The position numbers and the translations under genes were made by a program. The notes below the pieces were generated by a model. It worked only from the letters and a program-made list of their open reading frames with translations, had not been told where the DNA came from and did not search any database. Positions 15,709 through 23,782 of a stretch of 49,832 nucleotides of DNA are shown here, in pieces. Source of the stretch: an uncultured Clostridia bacterium (GTDB lineage: Bacteria; Bacillota; Clostridia; Oscillospirales; Ruminococcaceae); the NCBI GenBank assembly GCA_947625375.1, contig CANQOC010000016.1:1-49832 (forward strand), given 5' to 3'. Each line of letters begins with the position of its first letter. Within the stretch, counting starts at the first letter, position 1.

Positions 15709-15810
15709 GAAGATAGAAATTAGAAATTAGATGATAGAGTTTCAAGGTGTCGCCTTCGGCAACGGTTTTTAAACTGAGAATAGAATAATGTATGCGGAAT
15801 GGGCGCTGCT
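15709..15810. repeat. intergenic composite repeat, copy 2 of 5
   Basis: Reverse orientation. A purine tract (AGATAGAAATTAGAAATTAG) is followed by the GTGTCGCC-TTC-GGCAAC hairpin and then GAATAATGTATGCGGAATGG. The GTGGCC hairpin at the purine end is missing in this copy. It lies just upstream of the alpha-galactosidase promoter. Confidence 0.7.
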
Positions 15811-16560
15811 TTGGAAGACGGTGGGAGGGGAGGGGGGCGTGGCTGAGGGAGGGGAGGGGTACCGGGCGGGGAGGACACTTGCGCAGGTATATTAAAAGTA
15901 TGAGCGGCGTCCTACCATGCTTAAAAGGAGTCCGCCTGCGGCGGACGCTCCTCGCGTCACTCGGCCGTGACGCGTGTCGCCTGTTCCCCCACCCCTACCC
16001 CTCCCCGGCGGGGAGGGGAGTGCGGCGACAAAATTTTATTGCCGCTGGCGCGGGGTAAACTGGCGCGGCGGCGACGTACCTCTTAAAAGGAATTCGCTTC
16101 GCTCATACTATCTAAAGCCACCCCTACCCGACCACTCCCCTCGAGGGGAGTGGTACCGGGCGGGGAGGACACTTGCGCAGGTATATTAAAAGCATGAGCG
16201 GCGTCCTACCCTGCTTAAAAGGAGTCCGCCTGCGGCGGACGGCTTATCGCGTCACCTTGGCGGTGACGTGATTACGCCATATCCCCCACCCCTACCCCTC
16301 CCCGACGGGGAGGGGGTTGAAAGGGAAACTTTGATATGCATGGGAAAGATTGGAGCGTACCGCACTTTTCTAAAAGGAATTCGCTTCGCTCATGCTATTT
16401 TTAGACTCCCACCCCCTACCCCCTCCCACATGGGAGGGGGTTATGTGTTGCCAAACTTTTGATATCCGCCTATCGGCGGGGCAAAATTGAGAGGCAACAT
16501 AACTTGCTCAAGGCGGGTTTTACAGCTCTGACATCTGACCTCTAACTTCTGTCTTCTAAT
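15811..16560. repeat. gene-free cluster of GC-rich palindrome modules
   Basis: No credible gene. Palindromes include 15998-16018 (CCCCTCCCC / GGGGAGGGG), 16132-16153 (CCACTCCCC / GGGGAGTGG), about 16293-16313 and 16419-16440 (CCCCCTCCCA / TGGGAGGGGG). Between them are AAAAGGAGTCCGCCTGCGG hairpins, GCGTCACC-TTGG-CGGTGACG hairpins and AAGGAATTCGCTTCGCTCA segments. A pyrimidine tract (about 16522-16560) closes the cluster. Confidence 0.7.
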
Positions 16561-16561
16561 A

Positions 16562-16671
16562 GGGCGCAGCCGAGGTCGACCGAAGGTCGACCTGAACGAA
16601 AAGAGCATAAAAACTCCGGCGGGAGTTTTTATGCTCTTTTTGTTTGCGCGCTTCGCGCGCCGGCTGCGCCC
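16562..16671. repeat. four-way-junction element, copy 3 of 6
   Basis: The outer stem GGGCGCAGCCG/CGGCTGCGCCC (16562-16572/16661-16671) is perfect. Inner hairpins are contiguous: AGGTCGACC/GGTCGACCT (16573-16593), a 24-bp hairpin with two G-T pairs (16594-16617/16622-16645), and GCGCGC-TTC-GCGCGC (16646-16660). It lies 21 bp downstream of dnaJ and probably terminates the heat-shock operon. Confidence 0.88.
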
Positions 16672-16692
16672 GCGGCGGGGCGATGCGCCATA

Positions 16693-17844
16693 TTACTTGA
16701 ACAAATCCGAGAACTTTTTCCTCGACGGGTCGTTGCGGTCGTCGAGGGAGTCGTTGAACGCTTTGAGGAGGTCGGCCTGCTTGCGGGTGAGGTTTTTCGG
16801 AACCGTCACCCTGACGGTGGCGTGATGGTCGCCGCGGGTCGAGCGGTATAGGCGGGGGACGCCCTGTCCCCTAAGGTGGAAGGTGTCGCCGTTCTGCGTT
16901 CCGGCGGGTATGCGGTACCTGACGTTTCCGTCAATCGTCGGAATCAGAATCTCGTCGCCGAGCGCCGCCTGCATATACGAAATCGGCACCTCGGAATATA
17001 TGTCGAAGCCTTCGCGCTCAAAGATGTCGTGCGGCTTTACGTTCACCTTGATGATGAGGTCGCCGTTCGGACCGCCGTTTGTGCCGCAGTCGCCCTCGCC
17101 GGTGATGCGGAGCGTCTGTCCGTCGTCAATCCCCTGGGGTATGTTGACGTTTTTCGAGAGGACTCTTCTGACGCTCCCGGTGCCTCCGCAGGACTGACAC
17201 GGCGAAGCAATAATCTTTCCCTTGCCGCCGCAGCGGTCGCACTGCACGACCTGCTGGATAAGCATGTTCATCATGCCGCGCCTCGTCTCCTTGACGCTTC
17301 CGGTGCCGTGACACTTCGGGCATGTCTCGGCGGAAGTACCCGCGCGGGCGCCGCTCCCCGAACAGTCGGGGCACCTTTCGGCGCGGTTCACCCTTATGTC
17401 GACGCCGGTGCCCTTGCAGGCTTCAAGAAAGGATATCTGGACCGATGTCCTGATGTCCTGACCCTTTCTCGGCGCGTTCGGATTTGTCCGCGTCTGTCCT
17501 CCGAAGCCGCCGAAGAAGCCTTCAAAGAGGTCTCCGAGGTCGCCGAAGCCGCTGAAGTCGCCGGTAAAGGTCGTTCCGCCGCCGTATCCGCCCTGCTGAC
17601 CCGCGCCGTATGACGGGTCGATGCCGGCAAAGCCGAACTGGTCGTATCTTGCGCGCTTGTCTTTATTTGACAGCACGTCATATGCCTCATTGACCTCTTT
17701 CATCTTCTCTTCGGCGTCCTTGTCGTCGGGGTGAAGGTCGGGGTGGTATTTTTTTACCATCGCGCGGTAAGCTTTTTTTAGGTCGTCGTCCGAAACGCCC
17801 TTCTGGACGCCGAGGACTTCGTAATAATCTCTCTTGTCAGCCAT
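16693..17844 (-). CDS. dnaJ: chaperone DnaJ (Hsp40)
   Basis: DnaJ delivers substrates to DnaK and stimulates its ATPase. The 383-residue protein has the J domain with the HPD motif (KKYHPDLHPDD), a Gly/Phe-rich linker (about residues 75-115), four CxxCxGxG zinc repeats (CPDCSGSG, CPKCHGTG, CDRCGGKG, CQSCGGTG) and the C-terminal substrate-binding domains. TGGAGTAG precedes the start. It is last of the hrcA-grpE-dnaK-dnaJ operon, 101 bp after dnaK, with a hairpin in that gap. Confidence 0.98.
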   Translation of the reverse strand: MADKRDYYEVLGVQKGVSDDDLKKAYRAMVKKYHPDLHPDDKDAEEKMKEVNEAYDVLSNKDKRARYDQFGFAGIDPSYGAGQQGGYGGGTTFTGDFSGFGDLGDLFEGFFGGFGGQTRTNPNAPRKGQDIRTSVQISFLEACKGTGVDIRVNRAERCPDCSGSGARAGTSAETCPKCHGTGSVKETRRGMMNMLIQQVVQCDRCGGKGKIIASPCQSCGGTGSVRRVLSKNVNIPQGIDDGQTLRITGEGDCGTNGGPNGDLIIKVNVKPHDIFEREGFDIYSEVPISYMQAALGDEILIPTIDGNVRYRIPAGTQNGDTFHLRGQGVPRLYRSTRGDHHATVRVTVPKNLTRKQADLLKAFNDSLDDRNDPSRKKFSDLFK

Positions 17845-17877
17845 ATTCTACTCCAGTTGTGAATCATTCAGTACAGA

Positions 17878-17914
17878 CAGGGTCAGAGACCGACTTTTTA
17901 AAGTCCGGTCCCTG
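17878..17914 (-). other. dnaK-dnaJ intergenic hairpin
   Basis: On the minus strand, CAGGGACC-GGACTTT and AAAGTC-GGTC..CCCTG pair as an imperfect stem (one bulged G, one asymmetric loop). There is no T run, so it is not a terminator. It may stabilise or process the message and set the DnaK:DnaJ ratio, as known for dnaK operons of other bacteria (inference). Confidence 0.55.
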
Positions 17915-17945
17915 CCCCGATGCGCCGATGCCGGCGTTTTATTTA

Positions 17946-19772
17946 TCAGTTGTTGAATCCGGTCTCGACATATCCGTCGTCGCCGGGGTTCGGTCCCTGC
18001 TGGCCGCCGTTATACTGACCGCCCTGCTGTGCGCCCTGCGCCGCCTGATAAATCTTTGTCGAAACCTTGCCGAAGGTCTCTTCAAGCTCCTTCTGCCTGC
18101 TCTTTATAAGCTCGATGTCGCTTCCCTTAAGTGCTTCCTCGAGGGCGGAAATCTTCGACTCGACCTCGGTCTTGTCGCCGCTCTCGACCTTGTCGCCGAA
18201 GTCGGCGAGCGCCTTCTTGCACTGGAAGACGGTCTGGTCCGCCTGGTTGCGGGCGTCGACGTCGTCCCTCTTCTTCTTGTCCTCGGCGGCGAATCTCTCG
18301 GCGTCCTTGACGGCCTTGTCGATGTCTTCCTTCGACATGTTCGACGACGAGGTTATGGTGATGTTCTGCTCCTTGCCGGTGCCGAGGTCCTTCGCCGAAA
18401 CGTGAACGATGCCGTTGGTGTCGATGTCGAAGCTGACCTCAATCTGCGGCACGCCTCTCGGGGCGGGGGCAATTCCGTCGAGCTTGAACATGCCGAGCTG
18501 TTTGTTGTCCTTCGCGAATTCACGCTCGCCCTGGAGCACGACGATGTCGACCGCGGGCTGATTGTCGGCGGCGGTGGTGAACACCTGCTTGCGGTTGCAG
18601 GGGATAGTGGTGTTTCTCTCGATAATCTTTGTGCAGATTCCGCCGAGGGTCTCGAGTCCGAGGGACAGCGGAGTTACGTCGTTGAGGACGAGGCTCGAAT
18701 CGATGTCGCGGTTCATGATGCCGCCCTGAATCGCGGCGCCGAGAGCGACACATTCGTCGGGGTTGATGCCCTTGAACGGCTCTTTTCCGGTAATCTTTCT
18801 TACCGCGTCGACGACGGCGGGAATTCTCGACGAGCCGCCTACCATGAGGACCTTATTTATCTGCGACGCGGTGAGGCCCGAGTCGGAGAGCGCCTGATGA
18901 ACCGGTCCGGTCGTCATCTCGACGAGGTCGGCGGTGATTTCGTTGAACTTCGCCTGAGTGAGTGTATAGTCGAGGTGCTTTGCGCCGGTGGCGTCGGCGG
19001 TGATGAACGGGAGGTTGATGTTCGACGACGGGACGCTCGAAAGCTCAATCTTAGCCTTTTCGGCGGCTTCCTTGAGCCTTTGCATCGCCATCTTGTCGGT
19101 CGAGAGGTCGATTCCGTCGGTCTTCTTGAATTCCGAGACAAGGAGGTCGATGATTCTCTGGTCGAAGTCGTCGCCGCCGAGGTGGTTGTTGCCGGCGGTC
19201 GCAAGGACTTCGGTGACGCTGTCGCCCATCTCGATAATCGAGACGTCGAAGGTTCCGCCGCCGAGGTCATATACCATGACCTTCTGGTCCTCTTCCTTAT
19301 CGATGCCGTATGAAAGCGCCGCGGCGGTAGGCTCGTTTATGATTCTTCTGACGTTAAGACCCGCAATCTGTCCGGCGTCCTTTGTCGCCTGACGCTGTGA
19401 GTCGGTGAAGTATGCCGGAACGGTGATGACCGCCTCGGTGACCTTTTCGCCGAGATAGGCTTCGGCGTCGGTCTTGAGCTTTTGGAGAATCATCGCGGAA
19501 ATTTCCTGCGGCGTATATGACTTGCCGCCCATCTGTGCCTTATAGTCCGAGCCCATATGGCGCTTGATGGAAATGACGGTGTTGTCGTAGTTTACGACAG
19601 CCTGACGCTTTGCGACCTGACCGACAAGTCTGTCGCCGTTCTTCGAGACGCCGACGACCGACGGGGTCGTTCTTGCGCCTTCGCTGTTGGGGATTACGAC
19701 TGCTTCGCCGCCCTCCATGACGGCTACGCATGAGTTGGTAGTACCGAGGTCGATACCGATAATCTTAGACAT
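17946..19772 (-). CDS. dnaK: chaperone DnaK (Hsp70)
   Basis: DnaK is the ATP-driven cytoplasmic foldase. The 608-residue protein begins [20 protein letters not shown] and has the Hsp70 nucleotide-binding signatures [13 protein letters not shown] and [13 protein letters not shown], the linker region [13 protein letters not shown], and the substrate-binding domain. The C-terminal tail is glycine/glutamine-rich and ends in [12 protein letters not shown] rather than the common EEVVDADYE-like end. AAAAGGAG precedes the start. Confidence 0.98.
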   Translation of the reverse strand: MSKIIGIDLGTTNSCVAVMEGGEAVVIPNSEGARTTPSVVGVSKNGDRLVGQVAKRQAVVNYDNTVISIKRHMGSDYKAQMGGKSYTPQEISAMILQKLKTDAEAYLGEKVTEAVITVPAYFTDSQRQATKDAGQIAGLNVRRIINEPTAAALSYGIDKEEDQKVMVYDLGGGTFDVSIIEMGDSVTEVLATAGNNHLGGDDFDQRIIDLLVSEFKKTDGIDLSTDKMAMQRLKEAAEKAKIELSSVPSSNINLPFITADATGAKHLDYTLTQAKFNEITADLVEMTTGPVHQALSDSGLTASQINKVLMVGGSSRIPAVVDAVRKITGKEPFKGINPDECVALGAAIQGGIMNRDIDSSLVLNDVTPLSLGLETLGGICTKIIERNTTIPCNRKQVFTTAADNQPAVDIVVLQGEREFAKDNKQLGMFKLDGIAPAPRGVPQIEVSFDIDTNGIVHVSAKDLGTGKEQNITITSSSNMSKEDIDKAVKDAERFAAEDKKKRDDVDARNQADQTVFQCKKALADFGDKVESGDKTEVESKISALEEALKGSDIELIKSRQKELEETFGKVSTKIYQAAQGAQQGGQYNGGQQGPNPGDDGYVETGFNN

Positions 19773-19851
19773 AGTTTTTATCTCCTTTTATTGTCATTGT
19801 TGATATTGGTGTTATATTCAGCGCCGAAGCGCGAATGTACTTGTTTTGCCG

Positions 19852-20415
19852 CTATTTCACCACCGAGACCATCGCGTGCCGGATAATACGGTCGCCGATT
19901 CGGTAGCCCTTCTGATAGACCTGTGCGACGGTGTTTTCTTCGAGCTCGTCGCTCTCAACCTGACTCACGGCGTTTTCCAGCGACGGGTCGAACGGCTCTC
20001 CCTCGCGGGATATCTCCTCGACACTGAGCTTTTTAAACGCATTCTTAAGCTGGTCGTAAATCATCATCACTCCGGCCTTGTATTTCTCGTCGGTCGATTC
20101 GGCCGACGCCGCGCGCTCGAAGTTATCCGCGAGCGGGATAAACGCCTCGACCGCGTCCGCGATTGCCGCGGGATATATCTCCTGCCGCTCCTTTGCGCTT
20201 CGCTTCCTGAAGTTGTCGAACTCGGCCATAAGCCGGAGATATTTGTCCTTAAGTCCTGCAATCTCTTCTTTGAGTTTTTCTTCTTCGGATTTTTCGGGAG
20301 CCGCTTCTTCGGCGGCCGCGCTCTCTTCCGCCGGATTTTCCTCGGCGGCGGGTTCATTCTTTTCTTCTTCGCGGAGCTCTTCCTCCGCCTTGGCGGTTTT
20401 CTCTTCTTCTGTCAT
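19852..20415 (-). CDS. grpE: nucleotide exchange factor GrpE
   Basis: GrpE releases ADP from DnaK. The 187-residue protein has a long, very acidic N-terminal tail (about residues 1-45, mostly Glu, Ala and Lys), then the coiled coil EEKLKEEIAGLKDKYLRLMAEFDNFRKR, and the C-terminal beta domain ending VYQKGYRIGDRIIRHAMV. The start codon overlaps the hrcA stop in ATGA, so the two are coupled. Confidence 0.96.
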   Translation of the reverse strand: MTEEEKTAKAEEELREEEKNEPAAEENPAEESAAAEEAAPEKSEEEKLKEEIAGLKDKYLRLMAEFDNFRKRSAKERQEIYPAAIADAVEAFIPLADNFERAASAESTDEKYKAGVMMIYDQLKNAFKKLSVEEISREGEPFDPSLENAVSQVESDELEENTVAQVYQKGYRIGDRIIRHAMVSVVK

Positions 20416-21464
20416 ACCGTGTCCTTCCCTTCCTCTTCTTCGTTTGTTATCGTCTCATCTTCGCCGTCCGAGACGGTCAGCATTTCGCTGATTTTTTCGG
20501 CGAAGTATTCGACATATGGGATTACCTTTTTATAGTCTATCCGCATCGGCCCAATCAGACCGAGGTGACCGGCGACCTTTCCGTTCTTCAAAAAATTCGA
20601 GCTTATCATGCTTGAATTCCCGATGATAAAGTTTTCGTCCTCGTCGGAGAACAGGACGTGAATCCCGCTGAAGCTGTCGTCGACGAATTTTCTGAGGTCG
20701 TTGCGGTGGTCGATGAAGGAAACAATTTCGCTTTGGTCGAATTCGCGGCACTGCAGGAGATTTCCGACGCCGCTGACGTTTACGTCGCGCTGTGCGAACT
20801 CCCTCGTCATGTCAAACACGCCGCGGACAAGGGGCGAAAGCGTCAGAAGATATGTCCCCATCGCGGTTTCGAGCTTTTCGAGCATTTCGTCGCTCAGGGA
20901 ATCTATCGGGACGCCCTCGAGATTTTCGCGGAGGAAATTCGAGAAGTAGTCGAGGTGCTCCTGTGTCAAGTCGATTTCGACGCGGCAGGTGCGGTTCTTG
21001 ATTTTGCCGTTCGAGGCAATCATCAGAAGGACATAGAGCCTTTTTCCGGTCGGGATTACCTCGACCTTCGAGATTACCGAGAACTTCGGGTTTTCGCTCG
21101 ACACAAAGGTCGCATAGCGGGTAAGCTCGGCGAGCGCGTCCTGCGCCGATTTAACGATTCCCTCTTCGGTGTACTCGTTTTCGGGGAGCATGCTGTCCAA
21201 AAGCTCCTTTTCCTCGACGGTGAGAGGGTCGGTCTTTAAAAGCCGGTCGACATAGAGCCGGTAGCCGTTATATGTCGGGATTCGGCCGGCCGAAGTGTGC
21301 GGCTGTTCGAGATATCCCTGTTTTTCAAGCTCGGCCATCTCGTTGCGGATGGTGGCGCTCGACGTCCCGACATATTTCATTATTGCCTTTGAGCCGACGG
21401 GCTCGCCGGTCGTGATGTATTCGTCGACAACTGCGGCGAGAATCCGCATCTTTCTGTCGTCCAT
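20412..21464 (-). CDS. hrcA: heat-inducible transcription repressor HrcA
   Basis: HrcA binds the CIRCE inverted repeat and represses class I heat-shock genes. The 350-residue protein has an N-terminal winged helix (RILAAVVDEYITTGEPVGSKAI, SSATIRNEMAELEKQGYLEQPH) and the GAF-like core (HVLFSDEDE..MISSNF..VAGHLGLIGPMRIDYKKVI). The ATG at 21464 is preferred because GGAGG lies 8 nt before it; a GTG three codons upstream is too close to that site. The operon's own CIRCE lies at 21525-21551, giving autoregulation. Confidence 0.97.
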   Translation of the reverse strand: MDDRKMRILAAVVDEYITTGEPVGSKAIMKYVGTSSATIRNEMAELEKQGYLEQPHTSAGRIPTYNGYRLYVDRLLKTDPLTVEEKELLDSMLPENEYTEEGIVKSAQDALAELTRYATFVSSENPKFSVISKVEVIPTGKRLYVLLMIASNGKIKNRTCRVEIDLTQEHLDYFSNFLRENLEGVPIDSLSDEMLEKLETAMGTYLLTLSPLVRGVFDMTREFAQRDVNVSGVGNLLQCREFDQSEIVSFIDHRNDLRKFVDDSFSGIHVLFSDEDENFIIGNSSMISSNFLKNGKVAGHLGLIGPMRIDYKKVIPYVEYFAEKISEMLTVSDGEDETITNEEEEGKDTV

Positions 21465-21524
21465 CAATTCCACCTCCGGCAGCGCCGGCTTCGGGCCGCG
21501 GCTGGCAGCCTGATTGCCGGTCTG

Positions 21525-21551
21525 TTAGCACTCTTCAATTTCGAGTGCTAA
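21525..21551 (-). promoter_or_regulatory. CIRCE operator
   Basis: TTAGCACTC-N9-GAGTGCTAA is a perfect match to the CIRCE consensus, the binding site of HrcA. It lies just downstream of the -10 of the hrcA promoter. Confidence 0.98.
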
Positions 21552-21555
21552 TTAT

Positions 21556-21583
21556 AGTATACCCCGATTTTTTCAGATGTCAA
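21556..21583 (-). promoter_or_regulatory. hrcA operon promoter
   Basis: On the minus strand, TTGACA (21578-21583) and TATACT (21556-21561) are 16 bp apart, directly before CIRCE. Confidence 0.85.
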
Positions 21584-21632
21584 GAGTTTTTCAAAAAATT
21601 TTTAAAAATATTTTTTGCCGGCATGTTCCGAC

Positions 21633-21660
21633 AGAATTTTCGGGACAGGCGGTGTAGAAT
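21633..21660 (+). promoter_or_regulatory. possible sigma-H promoter of the spoIIA operon
   Basis: AGAATTT (21633-21639) and AGAAT (21656-21660) resemble the sigma-H boxes (AGGAWWT and GAAT), but the spacing is 2-3 bp longer than usual. The spoIIA operon is sigma-H and Spo0A dependent in Bacillus. The call rests on position and a partial match. Confidence 0.35.
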
Positions 21661-21684
21661 CGGACAGGCGAAAGGAGGACGAAG

Positions 21685-21993
21685 ATGGCTGTATATATTG
21701 CTGACGGCGGCGAGGGGACTATCGTCGCAAAGATTACCGGAGAAATCGACCACCACAGCGCAAGGTGGCTGAGAATGGACATCGACACCGCCATACAGGA
21801 CAAGAGTCCGAAAAAGCTTATACTCGACTTTTCGGGAGTGACGTTTATGGACAGCTCGGGCGTCGGACTGGTGATGGGGCGGTACAGGAACATGAAGGAG
21901 CGGGGCGGAAAGGTCTCGCTCGCGAATATGCCGGAATACATTGAAAAGGTGATGGACCTTGCCGGCATGGACAGGCTGTTGAACGGCAGGTGA
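21685..21993 (+). CDS. spoIIAA: anti-sigma-F factor antagonist SpoIIAA
   Basis: SpoIIAA is the STAS-domain phosphoprotein that frees sigma-F from SpoIIAB in the forespore. The 102-residue protein has the STAS core: KITGEIDHHSARWLRMDID, KLILDFSGVTFMDSSGVGLV (the serine in DSSG is the phosphorylation site) and the last helix. GAAAGGAGG precedes the start. First gene of the spoIIA operon; four bases separate it from spoIIAB. Confidence 0.96.
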   Translation: MAVYIADGGEGTIVAKITGEIDHHSARWLRMDIDTAIQDKSPKKLILDFSGVTFMDSSGVGLVMGRYRNMKERGGKVSLANMPEYIEKVMDLAGMDRLLNGR

Positions 21994-21997
21994 GAAT

Positions 21998-22432
21998 ATG
22001 AAAAGACCACAGAACGAAATGAAGCTTTGTTTTCCGAGTCTTTCGGAAAACGAAAGACTCGCGAGGGTCGCGGTCGGGGGATTTCTGGCACAGAAGAACC
22101 CGAGGGTCGACGAGCTTAGCGAAATAAAGACCGCTGTCAGCGAAGCGGTCACAAACTGCATTGTGCACGCATACCGCGACACAATCGGAACGGTCGAGCT
22201 TACGGCGAAGCTTTCGGGCGACGAGGTGTACATAAAAATAAAGGACCGAGGGTGCGGAATCGAGGACGTCGAAAAGGCGATGGAGCCGCTATATACGACT
22301 CTTCCCGACGAGGAGCGCTCGGGTCTCGGGTTTTCGGTGATGGAAAGCTTTACCGACAGGGTCACCGTTAAAAGCAAGCCGGGCTTCGGGACGGCCGTCG
22401 TCCTTATAAAGAAGCTGCGCTCGAAGATTTGA
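21998..22432 (+). CDS. spoIIAB: anti-sigma-F factor SpoIIAB
   Basis: SpoIIAB is the GHKL-type kinase that binds and inhibits sigma-F and phosphorylates SpoIIAA. The 144-residue protein shows the N box in KTAVSEAVTNCIVHAYR, the G1 box KDRGCGIEDVEKAMEPLYTT and the G2 box ERSGLGFSVMESF. Middle gene of the spoIIA operon; the next gene starts 6 bp later. Confidence 0.96.
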   Translation: MKRPQNEMKLCFPSLSENERLARVAVGGFLAQKNPRVDELSEIKTAVSEAVTNCIVHAYRDTIGTVELTAKLSGDEVYIKIKDRGCGIEDVEKAMEPLYTTLPDEERSGLGFSVMESFTDRVTVKSKPGFGTAVVLIKKLRSKI

Positions 22433-22438
22433 GGAAAT

Positions 22439-23116
22439 ATGTTTAAAGCAAACGAAGCCTATGCCGACGCCGCCGAGGCGACCGTCGAGGGCAATCTCGG
22501 ACTTGTGCGGCTCTGTGCCGGACGGTTCAGGGGCCGCGGAATCGAATATGAAGAGCTTTACAGCGCCGGCTGCATGGGACTTGTAAAGGCGGTGAGGGCG
22601 TTCGACCGCAGCCGCGGCGTAAGGTTTTCGACATATGCCGTCCCGGTGATTTTGGGCGAGATAAGGCGGCTTTTCCGCGACGGCGGGACGGTAAAGGTGT
22701 CCCGAAGCCTTAAGGAGCGTGCGATGAAGGTGTCGAAGACGGCGCAGTCGCTCGGAAACGCCCTCGGGCGCGAGCCGACGGTCAGGGAGATTGCCGACGC
22801 GGCGGGACTTGAACCCGAAGAGGTCGCCGAGGCGATATGCGTCATGCAGCCGTCGGTCAGCCTGACGCATGACACCGACGACGGCGAGCGTACCGAGGAC
22901 ATACCGGTCGAGGCCCCGGACATTAAGATTACCGACTCGATAGCGCTGTCGCAGGCGCTTTCCGAGCTCGACGGCCGCGACCGCGCGCTGATATATCTGC
23001 GCTATTTCGGCGGACTGACCCAGCAGCAGACCGCCTCCCGCCTCGGCATGACGCAGGTTCAGGTCTCGCGCAGGGAGAAAAAGGTGCTGATGTTTTTAAG
23101 GGGGAAGCTGGAGTGA
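22439..23116 (+). CDS. sigF: sporulation sigma factor F
   Basis: Sigma-F is the first forespore-specific sigma factor. The 225-residue protein has region 2 (EGNLGLVRLCAGRFRGRGIE, LYSAGCMGLVKAVRAFDRS, RFSTYAVPVILGEIRRLFRD), region 3 and the region 4 helix-turn-helix (LTQQQTASRLGMTQVQVSR). The GSIGLIKAVDKFD-like segment and the short overall length fit the SigF/SigG group, and position after spoIIAB fixes it as SigF. The Shine-Dalgarno is GAGGAAAT. Confidence 0.96.
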   Translation: MFKANEAYADAAEATVEGNLGLVRLCAGRFRGRGIEYEELYSAGCMGLVKAVRAFDRSRGVRFSTYAVPVILGEIRRLFRDGGTVKVSRSLKERAMKVSKTAQSLGNALGREPTVREIADAAGLEPEEVAEAICVMQPSVSLTHDTDDGERTEDIPVEAPDIKITDSIALSQALSELDGRDRALIYLRYFGGLTQQQTASRLGMTQVQVSRREKKVLMFLRGKLE

Positions 23117-23190
23117 CGCGCGTCAGAGGACAGAGGTGAGATTGTCGGAAGGCAGAAGAGGACGGGAATTTGACAGCAGAATAAAAAACG

Positions 23191-23219
23191 CGCCTGCCGG
23201 GAGGTAGGCGGTTTATATT
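23191..23219. terminator. terminator after sigF
   Basis: CGCCTGCC (23191-23198) and GGTAGGCG (23203-23210) form a stem with one G-T pair, followed by GTTTATATT on the plus strand and by GCGTTTTTTAT on the minus strand. It lies 75 bp after sigF. The stretch between is a purine tract. Confidence 0.6.
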
Positions 23220-23246
23220 GACATTTTTCGAGCGATGTGGTATAAT
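23218..23246 (+). promoter_or_regulatory. toxin promoter, locus B
   Basis: TTGACA (23218-23223), 17 bp, TATAAT (23241-23246), perfect hexamers. The transcript would begin near 23253 with GCAGAGAGTCGGGGC, like the locus A toxin leader. Confidence 0.85.
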
Positions 23247-23274
23247 CAAAATCGCAGAGAGTCGGGGCGGCTCA

Positions 23275-23290
23275 CCCTCCGAAAGGGGGG
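23275..23290 (+). promoter_or_regulatory. Shine-Dalgarno-sequestering hairpin, locus B
   Basis: CCCTCC (23275-23280), loop GAAA, GGGGGG (23285-23290). The second arm is the ribosome-binding site of the toxin, 7 nt before its ATG. The loop is a GNRA tetraloop. The homologous hairpin of locus A has different arm sequences that still pair. Confidence 0.75.
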
Positions 23291-23297
23291 AAATTCT

Positions 23298-23396
23298 ATG
23301 GAAAATGAGCAGATGATATTAGCTATCTTTCTCGCTTACATTATTCTTGATATTATCAAGACCATTCTTGAAATAATTAAGACCATAAAGAAATAA
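23298..23396 (+). CDS. small hydrophobic type I toxin-like peptide (32 aa), locus B
   Basis: The 32-residue product starts MENEQMILAIFLAYIILDII and ends KTILEIIKTIKK. It has one membrane helix (about residues 6-20) and a lysine-bearing amphipathic tail in which IIKT occurs twice, so it looks like the locus A peptide with an extra heptad-like repeat. The stop TAA is followed directly by CCGCC, as in locus A. Antisense small RNAs converge on its 3' end. Toxin function is inferred from this arrangement. Confidence 0.75.
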   Translation: MENEQMILAIFLAYIILDIIKTILEIIKTIKK

Positions 23397-23467
23397 CCGC
23401 CCGCTCCGCTAAAAGTGGCGATTATTTCTTATAATCTACATATTTAGGTGAGCCGTGCGGCTCTCTG
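23385..23467 (-). ncRNA. antisense antitoxin RNA of type I TA locus B
   Basis: The promoter on the minus strand is perfect: TTGACA (23497-23502), 17 bp, TATAAT (23474-23479). The RNA begins ACAGAGAGCCGCACGGCTC and ends in the stem AATCGCC..GGGCGGTT (two-strand mismatch tolerated), followed by ATTTCTTT. It overlaps the 3' end of the toxin message including the stop codon. Confidence 0.72.
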
Positions 23468-23504
23468 TGTTTTATTATAACACATGTCATACTCTTTGTC
23501 AAGT

Positions 23505-23594
23505 ACAAATAAAAAAGTAACCGCCAGACTTTGACACAGTGGCGGTTACTTTCTTTTAAGTACTTAAAGCTGGTTGAGCCGTTCGGCTCTCTGT
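23505..23594 (-). ncRNA. second (distal) antitoxin-like small RNA, locus B
   Basis: Promoter TTGACA (23624-23629), 17 bp, TATAAT (23601-23606) on the minus strand. The RNA begins ACAGAGAGCCGAACGGCTC and ends in AACCGCC / GGCGGTT followed by ACTTTTTTATTTG. No toxin frame lies opposite it. It duplicates the layout of locus A, where a distal copy also precedes the proximal antitoxin. Confidence 0.68.
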
Positions 23595-23649
23595 ACTATT
23601 ATTATATCATGTCTTACCCCGTTTGTCAAGCAGCAGGCGGGGAATTTAG

Positions 23650-23766
23650 TGTGGCCTAAAAGGCCACACCAGAAGACAGAAGTTAGAAGTCAGAGGTCAG
23701 AATTTAAAGGTGTCGCCTTTCGGCGACATTTTTAAATTGTGAATAATGTGTGCGGAATGGCACTCC
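23650..23766. repeat. intergenic composite repeat, copy 3 of 5
   Basis: TGTGGCC-TAAAA-GGCCACA hairpin, a purine tract (AGACAGAAGTTAGAAGTCAG), a GTGTCGCC-TTTC-GGCGACA hairpin, then GAATAATGTGTGCGGAATGG. It lies immediately downstream of ktrA (minus strand) and may end its transcript. Confidence 0.78.
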
Positions 23767-23782
23767 AGTGGGGTATTGCATC

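Noticed and set aside
17859..19313. 484-codon frame on the plus strand opposite dnaK
   Set aside because: A shadow frame caused by high GC codon bias; dnaK on the minus strand is certain and there is no start signal.
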